Assembly: GCA_902799345.1 (NCBI GenBank)
Contig: CADBZW010000004.1
Location: 1-64,000, forward strand
DNA: 64,000 nucleotides
Direction of reading: 5' to 3'
Source: an uncultured Bacteroidia bacterium
GTDB lineage: Bacteria > Bacteroidota > Bacteroidia > Bacteroidales > F082
In this document: positions 41,043 through 48,286 of the stretch, piece after piece
How positions within the stretch are numbered: position 1 is the stretch's first letter
How the letters are laid out: the number at the start of each line of letters is the position of its first letter
Program-made: the position numbers and the translations under genes
Notes under the pieces: generated by a model
Seen by the model: only the letters and a program-made list of their open reading frames with translations
Databases searched by the model: none
What the model was told of the DNA's origin: nothing

Positions 41043-41984
41043 TTAATACAAGGAACCCGTATTAACAACCGGCTGTGCCGACTCGTCGGCGCAGAGCACC
41101 ACCATCAGGTTGCTCACCATGGAGGCCTTGCGCTCCTCATCGAGTTCGACGACGCCCTCGTCCTTCAACTTATCCAAGGCCATTTTGACCATCGACACGG
41201 CGCCTTCCACAATCTTCTCACGGGCCGAAATGATGGCGGCTGCCTGCTGACGGCGCAGCATCACGGCGGCAATCTCAGGCGAATAGGCCAAATAGTTGAT
41301 CCTCGCCTCAAGCACTTCGAGGCCCGACATGGCCAGACGCTCGTTCAGCTTGGCCAGCAGCACGTCGTTGATTTCCTTGCCACCGGCACGGAGGGTCAGC
41401 TCATCGGCTTCGGCCTCGTTCTCGTCGTAGGCATACATGCCCGCCACCTCACGCAAGGCGGCATCGCTCTGCACCTTGATGAAGCTTTCGAAAGCCTTCA
41501 TGCGGTTGCTTACCGTCACAGGAGCCGTACCCGAGCCGCCACCCGCCATGGTCTGCGAGTCGATCTCGAACATGGCCTTGTAGGTGTCCTTCAGCTTCCA
41601 CACCAGGATTTGACCAATCATAATCGGGTTACCCGTCTTGTCGTTCACCTTGATGTTGTCGGGGTTGAGGTTGCGGGCACGCAGCGAGACCTTCTTGGAA
41701 GTCATCAGGAAGTTGACCCAATAGAAACCCGTCTTAGTGAAAGTGCCTTTGTACTTGCCGAAGAACAACATCACCATAGCTTCGTTAGGCTCCAGCTTGC
41801 GGAAACCGATAGGCAGGATGCAGGCCAGAAGCATACCTATGATAGATAGTACAGGTGTGGCCAGCACTTCATTTGCAAAGGCGACCAAGCCCCAGATGCT
41901 TAAGCCGATGATGGCAAATTCGATAAACAATGCGACGAATCCGTTCATCGCAAAACCCTTGAATTCAAATTCTTTGTTTTCCAT
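41043..41984 (-). CDS. SPFH/Band 7 membrane scaffold protein
   Basis: 313 residues from MENKEFEFKGF; an upstream in-frame start would cover the promoter. Two N-terminal hydrophobic segments (about 12-32 and 40-60) precede an SPFH domain: GFYWVNFLMTSKKVSLRARN, MIGQILVWKLKDTYKAMFEI, ALREVAGMYAYDE. A C-terminal coiled-coil-prone region has ISAREKIVEGAVSMVKMALD. Such proteins oligomerise in membrane microdomains and often control proteases such as FtsH. It is monocistronic with a clear promoter. Confidence 0.87.
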   Translation of the reverse strand: MENKEFEFKGFAMNGFVALFIEFAIIGLSIWGLVAFANEVLATPVLSIIGMLLACILPIGFRKLEPNEAMVMLFFGKYKGTFTKTGFYWVNFLMTSKKVSLRARNLNPDNIKVNDKTGNPIMIGQILVWKLKDTYKAMFEIDSQTMAGGGSGTAPVTVSNRMKAFESFIKVQSDAALREVAGMYAYDENEAEADELTLRAGGKEINDVLLAKLNERLAMSGLEVLEARINYLAYSPEIAAVMLRRQQAAAIISAREKIVEGAVSMVKMALDKLKDEGVVELDEERKASMVSNLMVVLCADESAQPVVNTGSLY

Positions 41985-42029
41985 AGTATTTAGTTTTAAT
42001 GATATTATTTTGATATTATTATGATGTTG

Positions 42030-42037
42030 CAAAAATA
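42030..42037 (-). promoter_or_regulatory. Promoter minus-7 element for the SPFH gene
   Basis: CAAAAATA on plus, TATTTTTG on minus, 46 bases upstream of the start codon. Confidence 0.55.
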
Positions 42038-42101
42038 CATTAATTTTGAAACATGCAAGAAAAAAATGCACTTTTTTTGAAAAAAATTTCTTTTAATGCA
42101 C

Positions 42102-42109
42102 TATTTTTG
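42102..42109 (+). promoter_or_regulatory. Promoter minus-7 element for the M48 protease
   Basis: TATTTTTG with a TTTG at 42076-42079 (22-base spacer). The leader contains the repetitive words CCTAAAGTCCTATGTCCTAA. Confidence 0.55.
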
Positions 42110-42192
42110 CGGTGCTATAGGAAAATGGATGGTTTAAAAGCCCTAAAGTCCTATGTCCTAAGTCCCAAGTCAACAATTAAAACCTATTCAAT

Positions 42193-43101
42193 ATGAAGAA
42201 ATTAGCATTAATTTGTGCAGTAGCCATAATGATGGCGAGCTGCTCCTCCTTGAAAATTGTGGACTCCAATGCCGCAGTGAACGCCGGTGCCGCCGCTGTG
42301 CAGGCCTTGACTATCAGTGATGCTCAGGTGGCGCAACTGTGCAGTCAGTACATGGTGGAGACCGACGGACAAAACACCATACTGCCTGCCGACAACAGCT
42401 ATACGCAACGTCTCAACCGCATTATGGCGCGTTTCCACAACATCAACAACCTGAACCTGAACTACAAAGTCTATCAGTCCAATACCGTCAACGCCTTTGC
42501 CAGCGGTGATGGCAGCGTGCGTGTCTACACTGGCCTGATGGACGCCATGAACGACGATGAGGTGTTTGCCGTCATCGGCCACGAACTCGGTCACCTTATT
42601 AATAAAGATGTCCGCGACGCCTACCGTGCCGCCTATCTCGTGGTGGCCGCCCGTTACGGCATTGCGGCTGTCAACACCACTGCCGGTGCTTTGTCGACAG
42701 GCTTCCTCGGTGACCTCGGTCAACAGCTGGCTCAAAACGCCTACTCGCGAAAGCAAGAGACCCAAGCCGACGAGACCGCTTTCCAGTTCTGCATCCAAAA
42801 CGGCGTTGACCCCTACGCCATGTATCACGCCCTCAATGTGCTGATCCAACTGAGCGGACAGACCACACAACAAGGAAAGTTGCAAGAGTTGTTGTCGACT
42901 CACCCCGACACCTACAAACGTGCCGCCCACATCAAGCAGATGTGTGAGGCCGCCGGTTACAGCATGACGACGCCCAAGGCCAATTCCACGGGTAGCAGCA
43001 ACAACAACAATACCGTTTCTCCGAAACCAAATAGCGGCTCCAACAATTCGGGCACGGGCACCAAGCCCAAGACAACGACCATCAAGCCTAAGAAAGGTTA
43101 A
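42193..43101 (+). CDS. M48-family metalloprotease lipoprotein
   Basis: 302 residues. A lipoprotein signal ends in MMASCSSLK. The zinc motif is VIGHELGHLINKD, with a third ligand likely in KQETQADETAF. STHPDTYKRAAHIKQM is the usual C-terminal H-P-x-x-x-x-R element of the family. The last 50 residues are Asn/Ser/Pro/Lys-rich and probably disordered. It resembles BepA/LoiP-type periplasmic proteases anchored at the inner or outer membrane, which remove misfolded outer-membrane proteins. The gene is monocistronic with a clear promoter and a bidirectional terminator. Confidence 0.9.
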   Translation: MKKLALICAVAIMMASCSSLKIVDSNAAVNAGAAAVQALTISDAQVAQLCSQYMVETDGQNTILPADNSYTQRLNRIMARFHNINNLNLNYKVYQSNTVNAFASGDGSVRVYTGLMDAMNDDEVFAVIGHELGHLINKDVRDAYRAAYLVVAARYGIAAVNTTAGALSTGFLGDLGQQLAQNAYSRKQETQADETAFQFCIQNGVDPYAMYHALNVLIQLSGQTTQQGKLQELLSTHPDTYKRAAHIKQMCEAAGYSMTTPKANSTGSSNNNNTVSPKPNSGSNNSGTGTKPKTTTIKPKKG

Positions 43102-43124
43102 AGTCTGGCCCAACGACGACAAAG

Positions 43125-43153
43125 AAAAAGCACGGATAACTCCGTGCTTTTTT
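43125..43153. terminator. Bidirectional terminator between M48 and murL-murD genes
   Basis: AAAAAGCACGGA and TCCGTGCTTTTT form a perfect 12-base stem around TAAC, with T-runs on both strands. It touches the murL-murD stop codon. Confidence 0.9.
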
Positions 43154-45846
43154 CATTTTCCAAATGTTTCCGCCAGTCGTTTGAACTTGGCGCCACGTTC
43201 CTCAAAGTTCTTGTATTGGTCGTAGCTGGAGGCTGCGGGCGAGAGCAGACAGACATCGCCGGGCTTGGCATGTGCTGATACGTAGGCAAAGGCTTCTTCC
43301 ATGGAAGAATATTGCAATAATGTCGGCCCTTCGACAGGCTCAGGGGCCTGGATTAATTCCATCATCCTCTCCCCTGCCTTGCCGGTAAACAGCAGGTGTG
43401 GCACTGGATGCATCTTTAAATAATCCGCCAAAGGTTGGTAGTCGATGCCGCGGTCGAAGCCCCCGAGCAGCAGGAAGTCGACGCGTCCCAAGGCCTCACA
43501 CGCCGAGACGGCAGCCTGCGGGATAGTGGAGATGCTGTCGTTGAAGAAGGTCACGCCGCCATAGGTGCCGACAGGTTCCAACCGGTGCTCCAAAGGCTTG
43601 AACGAATACAGATAGGGTGCCAATGTGCTGCAGTCTGTGCCGTCATAGGCATAACAGGCCAACAAGGCTGCCTTGACGTTCATCAGGTTATGCTCGCCTT
43701 TCAACTGGACTCGGGTCGCATCCACGAATGCGCCGACGTCGAAAGGAGAGAAAACGATGTGGTTGACCAGCATCCTCCTGGCCTCGTCCATCAAAGACTC
43801 ATGGATGACGGCCAAGTCGTCATCGCCCATATACCGCATGATATTGAGTTTGGCTGAGGCATAACGCCACATGGTTCCGAAATGGTCGAGATGTTCCTCA
43901 AAGATGTTAAGCAACACACCCACACGCGGGCTGTTGTGCACATATTCCAGTTGATGTGCCGAAAGCTCGTACACCACGATGGAGTCCGACTTGATATCCT
44001 CCATGATGTCGAAACAAGGAATGCCGATGTTGCCCGTAAGGATGGCATCGCGTCCCGAAGATTTCAGCAGATGGTAAATCAAGCTGGTGGTCGTACTCTT
44101 GCCTTTTGTGCCGGTGATGCCTATGGTTTGGTGATGAAACTGACCCAGAAACAAGTCGGTCTGCGAGGTGATCTCCACGCCTTTGGTGTCGAAGTCCTTC
44201 AAGGAGATGCCTGGGGTCTTGATGACGATATCATAGTCGTACATGGCCTCCAGATAGCCTGTGCCAAAATGTTGCACAGCCTCCATCTCGTTCTTGTCGG
44301 CCACGGCGACGGTGGCATCGGGCATATATTTGTTCAGGAAACGCAATGTCGACCTGCCCTCGCGCCCGAAGCCGAGGATGAGGATGCGTTTGCCGTGTAG
44401 CCGATTCAGGATCAAGTCAAATCTTGCAGGCATGTCATGCCGAGTCTTTCCGTCCATAGATACGCTCGCCCTCTGGGCTCGGTATGACATGGACGGAAAG
44501 GCGAGAGCATCTATGCCTTCAGCCAAAGCGGATTTCAGTATTTGTTCAAATTGCGAGGGCAGGAAATGGTTCTCGTTGAAACGACGCAAGATTTCCTCCA
44601 CCTTGTCTCTGTTTCCGTTCACGGCTTCCATACATGCCCTCACCTCTTCTACAGTGCCGACGCATTCAAAGGGCTTCACGGGTGCCGTTCCATTGAGTTC
44701 CTCGAAGATGGGGCGCAGGCTCTCGTCGGCCATCAGGTCCTTGCCGAAAATGGCGACCAACTTCTCCTTGGAGAGGAAAGGCGAAAGGATGATCCAAGTG
44801 AACAGGCACTTGGGGCAATGGCCGCACCATGAGTCGGTCTTGCTGCCTGCGTTGCAGCTGCGGAACACGGGGTGATAGGCCTCGCATTGCGAGAACAGCT
44901 TGGCAATCTGCAACTCGCTTAATGGTCGCAGGAAGCTGAAGTACTGCACCTCTTCACTGATGTTCTCGGCCACATAGTTCCTGAAATCGCTTTCAAACTC
45001 GATCGACTTGCTGTACTGGTGGTTGATGTTCGTCCCGGGCACCGTGCTTTCGTTAGCGCTGTTCTCGTTCGACAAGGCGATATACTTTGAACGGCTGCCA
45101 AACGCCACCAAGACGCTGATGAAAGCCAGCAAAGCCGAGAAAGGCGTATGGCCGTTCAAGTAACCTTCCGCGTTGAGTTGGAGCATGGTCGGGTCGAGGG
45201 TGCGGTTGATGACGATGAATTCGTTTTCTTGGTAACCGGCCGTCTTCACGCAGTTCAAGGTCGCGCCACGGGGATTGACGATCATCGGGATGACAGGCAT
45301 CTCACGACGCAGACACTCCAAGGTGACCACGGAGTCCTTGCCGCCGCCGATGGGGACAAGGGTTTGCTCTTCAAACCAGCTGCCCATGTTATTCCCACGC
45401 AGGTCGTGCGCAGGCATGGAATCTATGGGCAGCGGCTCAATCTCCATCAAATCTGCTTCCGAAACCGAAATACTATTCAAATACAAAAACTCCCCCAGCC
45501 CGTTGTAGTACAGTTTTTTCCAAAACTTCTTTTGGCTTTCCGTGAGAGCAAACGGCTTCACCACTACCCTTTTCGGGCAGGCGATTTTCCAATAGCTCAC
45601 CAACTCTGTCATGCCGATTTGGAAGGCCAAGACCTGCAACATTTCCTCGGGGATACCATCCCAGTCGAAGAAAGGACGTGCGGGAATTTCCATAGTCGGG
45701 CGGAAATGATAGCGGTCGTCGAGGTTGAAGTCGAAGGCCAACGACAGGACTCTGTCCTCTCTTCTCACCGTTTGTCTTTCGAAAGTGAAGGTCGAGAACT
45801 CCTTGCGCAGGGCGTCAAACTTGGATTGATTGTCGGTTCGTTTCAA
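43153..45846 (-). CDS. MurL-MurD fusion: UDP-MurNAc-L-Ala-L-Glu epimerase joined to a MurD-type ligase
   Basis: 897 residues. Residues 1 to about 440 match MurL (UDP-MurNAc-L-Ala-L-Glu epimerase of Xanthomonas): YNGLGEFLYLNS, VPIGGGKDSVV (167-172), SNENSANEST, NHQYSKSIEFE, SFLRPLSELQIAKLF, SCN, WCGHCPKC (340-347), KPFECVG. Residues from about 480 are a Mur ligase of the MurD type: ILGFGREGRST, GITGTKGKSTTTSLI (P-loop 579-585), YELSAHQLEY, LNIFEEHLDHFG, KPLEHRLE, FNDSISTIPQA. In Xanthomonas a separate MurD2 adds L-Glu and MurL inverts it; here one chain could do both. The linker (446-476) and a loop near 840 are encoded by palindromic repeats. The gene has its own promoter. Confidence 0.85.
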   Translation of the reverse strand: MKRTDNQSKFDALRKEFSTFTFERQTVRREDRVLSLAFDFNLDDRYHFRPTMEIPARPFFDWDGIPEEMLQVLAFQIGMTELVSYWKIACPKRVVVKPFALTESQKKFWKKLYYNGLGEFLYLNSISVSEADLMEIEPLPIDSMPAHDLRGNNMGSWFEEQTLVPIGGGKDSVVTLECLRREMPVIPMIVNPRGATLNCVKTAGYQENEFIVINRTLDPTMLQLNAEGYLNGHTPFSALLAFISVLVAFGSRSKYIALSNENSANESTVPGTNINHQYSKSIEFESDFRNYVAENISEEVQYFSFLRPLSELQIAKLFSQCEAYHPVFRSCNAGSKTDSWCGHCPKCLFTWIILSPFLSKEKLVAIFGKDLMADESLRPIFEELNGTAPVKPFECVGTVEEVRACMEAVNGNRDKVEEILRRFNENHFLPSQFEQILKSALAEGIDALAFPSMSYRAQRASVSMDGKTRHDMPARFDLILNRLHGKRILILGFGREGRSTLRFLNKYMPDATVAVADKNEMEAVQHFGTGYLEAMYDYDIVIKTPGISLKDFDTKGVEITSQTDLFLGQFHHQTIGITGTKGKSTTTSLIYHLLKSSGRDAILTGNIGIPCFDIMEDIKSDSIVVYELSAHQLEYVHNSPRVGVLLNIFEEHLDHFGTMWRYASAKLNIMRYMGDDDLAVIHESLMDEARRMLVNHIVFSPFDVGAFVDATRVQLKGEHNLMNVKAALLACYAYDGTDCSTLAPYLYSFKPLEHRLEPVGTYGGVTFFNDSISTIPQAAVSACEALGRVDFLLLGGFDRGIDYQPLADYLKMHPVPHLLFTGKAGERMMELIQAPEPVEGPTLLQYSSMEEAFAYVSAHAKPGDVCLLSPAASSYDQYKNFEERGAKFKRLAETFGK
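43325..43348. repeat. Palindromic GGCCCTTCGACAGGCTCAGG repeat in the MurD domain
   Basis: The 24-base element ends with GGCC, giving GGCC termini in inverted orientation. It is translated in frame on minus as the PEPVEGP loop. A related copy lies in nqrF at 18966-19013. Confidence 0.85.
44431..44504. repeat. ATGTCAT-CGAG...CTCGG-ATGACAT element in the MurL-MurD linker
   Basis: CATGTCATGCCGAG and CTCGGTATGACATG are inverted copies. TTTCCGTCC pairs with GGACGGAAA, and CATAGATACGCTCGCC nearly pairs with GGCGAGAGCATCTATG. The copy at 58382-58465 has the same framework with different but complementary inner arms. It encodes SYRAQRASVSMDGKTRHDM between the two enzyme domains. Confidence 0.8.
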
Positions 45847-45867
45847 GATATCAACGTATTAATGCCA

Positions 45868-45875
45868 CAAAATTA
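45868..45875 (-). promoter_or_regulatory. Promoter minus-7 element for the murL-murD fusion
   Basis: CAAAATTA on plus, TAATTTTG on minus, 22 bases upstream of the start codon. Confidence 0.55.
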
Positions 45876-45907
45876 CAAATTATGCCCTAAATATCACGCA
45901 AAATTCA

Positions 45908-45915
45908 TAATTTTG
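45908..45915 (+). promoter_or_regulatory. Promoter minus-7 element for yqgE, nearly leaderless
   Basis: TAATTTTG ends only four bases before the ATG at 45920, so transcription should start at or next to the start codon. Confidence 0.55.
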
Positions 45916-45919
45916 CAGT

Positions 45920-46510
45920 ATGGACTTAGGTGAAAAGTTTGTCATAAGGAGCAATTCGTTGGAGCCGAAGCAAGGTAAGATCTTGATTTCAGAGCCTTTA
46001 ATGAACGATTTCCACTTTGGTAGGTCTGTCATTTTGCTCATCGACCATGTGGAGTCGGAAGGCAGTTTCGGCGTCATCATCAACAAGAAACTGAACGCCA
46101 GTGTCAGCCAGATCGTCGACGACTTCCCGGATTTCGAGGGGACGGCTTATCTAGGCGGCCCCGTGTCAGACAGCCAGCTCTTTTTCATCCATACCCTCGG
46201 CGAGCTCATCCCCGAGTCCATTCCAATCATCGACGGCCTCTATTGGGGTGGCGACGTGGAAACGTTTAAAACATTGATTGCAACAGGTATCGCCAATGAG
46301 GAAAACACCCGTTTTTATTTAGGTTATGCCGGCTGGGATTCGGGACAGCTTGTCGACGAGCTGGTACGTAACACTTGGCTCGTCAGCGACATCACTGTGG
46401 AGCAATACCTCAACACACCACCTGAGCTCATGTGGTCGTCGTTTGTCCAAAAGCTGGGCAAGCCCTATGAAATGTGGAACCGTTTTCCGAAGAATTACGA
46501 GGACAACTAA
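45920..46510 (+). CDS. yqgE: YqgE/AlgH family (UPF0301) protein
   Basis: 196 residues. Conserved features are GKILISEPLMNDFHFGRSVI, GSFGVIINKKL, YLGGPVSDSQLFFIHT, RFYLGYAGWDSGQL and the acidic C-terminus. This is a full-length member of the cytosolic YqgE/AlgH family, whose biochemical role remains unclear. The start is fixed by the promoter four bases upstream, which implies a leaderless transcript. Its stop adjoins the stop of the convergent phosphoesterase gene with no gap and no visible terminator. Confidence 0.92.
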   Translation: MDLGEKFVIRSNSLEPKQGKILISEPLMNDFHFGRSVILLIDHVESEGSFGVIINKKLNASVSQIVDDFPDFEGTAYLGGPVSDSQLFFIHTLGELIPESIPIIDGLYWGGDVETFKTLIATGIANEENTRFYLGYAGWDSGQLVDELVRNTWLVSDITVEQYLNTPPELMWSSFVQKLGKPYEMWNRFPKNYEDN

Positions 46511-47425
46511 TTATTCCTCAGCCAATTCCTGATATTCATAAGTCACTTTCGCCCCTACATTGACTACCAGATAACTCGGTGTTTCCACATCTTCGTTGAG
46601 GTTGTCCGTCATCACATACTGTACGCCGCCAAATTGTCGTTGCTCGCGCATGTGGAAATGGCCCATAATGACCATGTTCACGTTGCTACGGCTCATCAGG
46701 TCCATAAAGGCATACTGTTCGTCTTGCGGCAAATTGGCCGCCGGCGTGGTGGTGTAGTTATACGAGGTGCGGAAGAGCCAGTTGTGGCTGATGACAAAGC
46801 AGTGGCGGTATTTGTCGCGATTCGAGAGCTGCTTCTCAAGCCAATCCAGTTGACGCTTGCCGTGGGTGCCGTTGCCCGAATCCAAGAAGACGTAAAGGTC
46901 TTGGTAGCCACTGACGGTTTTCACAGTAACCGTATAAGTCGAGGTATGGAAATGTTGCTTAAAGAAGGACGCGCAGTCAAAATAGACGTCGTGGTTGCCG
47001 ATGACGAGGAAACAAGACTTGTCGGCGGCCTGGGTCTCAGGGTTATACCGGATCGCCTCTTCGGTCATCACGAACCCCTTCTCCCCGCTCTCGTTGACCA
47101 TGTCGCCGGCGTGAATGGCGAATAGTGCCTCGGAGTCGTTGCGCATGGTGGTGATGTAGTGGTAAAGGCGGTCGTTGGCGCCTTGCGTCACGATGCTGTC
47201 GCGCTCGGAATAATGCGAGTCGGAACAGGAATAGATGCGGTATTCGTCGGGGGCATTTTCAATGACAGGTTCCCCATTCTGGGCGTTGTAGTCGAGCCAG
47301 TCGGCCACGCGTTCCTCAGTGTCGCTGCGGTTGATGACCATGCCTGCGACATCGAGACGGTTGCAACCTGAAACAACTATTAAGGCTGCGGTGAATGCTA
47401 ATATAATAAGGTGTGTTTTTTTCAT
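46511..47425 (-). CDS. Metallophosphoesterase lipoprotein
   Basis: 304 residues. A lipoprotein signal ends in VVSGCNRLD. The calcineurin-like motifs are YSCSDSHYS (D-x-H), IHAGDMVNE (GD), VIGNHDVY (GNHD), CFVISHNWLF and MGHFHMREQ (GHxH). Together they make a two-metal site. It is probably anchored in the periplasm or on the outer membrane and hydrolyses a phosphate ester. The substrate is unknown. The gene stands alone between yqgE and a beta-barrel gene. Confidence 0.88.
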   Translation of the reverse strand: MKKTHLIILAFTAALIVVSGCNRLDVAGMVINRSDTEERVADWLDYNAQNGEPVIENAPDEYRIYSCSDSHYSERDSIVTQGANDRLYHYITTMRNDSEALFAIHAGDMVNESGEKGFVMTEEAIRYNPETQAADKSCFLVIGNHDVYFDCASFFKQHFHTSTYTVTVKTVSGYQDLYVFLDSGNGTHGKRQLDWLEKQLSNRDKYRHCFVISHNWLFRTSYNYTTTPAANLPQDEQYAFMDLMSRSNVNMVIMGHFHMREQRQFGGVQYVMTDNLNEDVETPSYLVVNVGAKVTYEYQELAEE

Positions 47426-47501
47426 TTTATGTCAAGAATTAGAGAATTTAGAGAATCGTTGAAATCTTATTTTGGGAATTTGAGAGAAACCGCGAGCGGT
47501 T

Positions 47502-48194
47502 TTAGGGTTTCCAAATCAGTCCGACATTGCCGAACCAGCCGTTGTATTGTGCTGAGAGATTGAGCACGCCGCAAGGGTGCAAGCCAAACTCAGAAGTGAT
47601 GCGCAGTCCGTTGCCGAAGTCGTAGTAGCCATTCACGCTATAGAAAAACAAGGTGAAACGCTCGATGACGAAATCGCGGTAGTTGGAGATGCGTGCTCCG
47701 ACGTTCCATGGATGCTCCTGGTCGAAGATGTTGCCCTCCACACAGAAGGTGACGTTCATCGGTTCGAAGACAGTCTCCATGCCGCCCTCCTTACGCAATG
47801 GAATGGGAGCGGTGAAACGGTTGGCCAATCCCAACTGGAAGTTGAAATGACGGTTACGCCAGCCCAAGTCGAGCAAGGCGTTGAATTCTTGCAGGTTGTA
47901 GCTCGGAAACAGGCGATACAGATAACGGTTTTCAAGATACAGTGTGCCACATTTGGCCTTCAGAAGATTAACCTGATATTGCAGGTTCAATGAGTAACGA
48001 TTCAAGGTAGAGGCTTGGAAGCCCAATCCGATGTTGAAATTGTTGGCTAACTGATAATTGCCTAAAATTGCGAACGATGCGCTGCTGCCTGAAGTGCGTG
48101 TGTAGTCGTACTCGCCATAGGTCCGCAACGTCCATTGTGCCCTCGCGGTGACCACACTCAGCATCAAGCCAAAAATAATGAGAATTTTTTTCAT
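47502..48194 (-). CDS. Outer-membrane beta-barrel protein
   Basis: 230 residues with a signal peptide (MKKILIIFGLMLSVVTARAQ). The rest is made of alternating amphipathic strands rich in Tyr, Asn and Gly (YGEYDYTRTSGSSASFAILG, NNFNIGLGFQASTLNRYSLN) and ends LSAQYNGWFGNVGLIWKP, a strand with terminal aromatic. This is the character of a small 8- to 10-strand barrel. Function unknown. It diverges from the large InlB-like adhesin gene; their minus-7 promoter elements are only about 30 bases apart. Confidence 0.75.
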   Translation of the reverse strand: MKKILIIFGLMLSVVTARAQWTLRTYGEYDYTRTSGSSASFAILGNYQLANNFNIGLGFQASTLNRYSLNLQYQVNLLKAKCGTLYLENRYLYRLFPSYNLQEFNALLDLGWRNRHFNFQLGLANRFTAPIPLRKEGGMETVFEPMNVTFCVEGNIFDQEHPWNVGARISNYRDFVIERFTLFFYSVNGYYDFGNGLRITSEFGLHPCGVLNLSAQYNGWFGNVGLIWKP

Positions 48195-48213
48195 GGTTTG
48201 TAGAATAAAGCCG

Positions 48214-48221
48214 CAAAAATA
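48214..48221 (-). promoter_or_regulatory. Promoter minus-7 element for the beta-barrel gene
   Basis: CAAAAATA on plus, TATTTTTG on minus, 20 bases upstream of the start codon. Confidence 0.55.
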
Positions 48222-48253
48222 GTGAAAAGTCGGGAGCAAATCCTTATTTTCCG

Positions 48254-48261
48254 TAATTTTG
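48254..48261 (+). promoter_or_regulatory. Promoter minus-7 element for the InlB-repeat gene
   Basis: TAATTTTG, 25 bases upstream of the start codon. Confidence 0.55.
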
Positions 48262-48286
48262 CAGCGTAATTGTAAAACGAGAAACT

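Noticed and set aside
40941..41849. A 302-codon plus-strand ORF
   Set aside because: It runs antisense to the SPFH gene and across the 28-bp palindrome, with no promoter and no recognisable domain.
42208..43122. A 304-codon minus-strand ORF
   Set aside because: It is antisense to the M48 protease gene, which has a signal peptide, HELGH and a promoter.
45330..45360. GGGKDS as a PP-loop ATPase of tRNA or queuosine modification
   Set aside because: The surrounding motifs (NHQYSK, RPLSEL, WCGHCPKC, KPFECVG) and fusion to a Mur ligase fit MurL far better.
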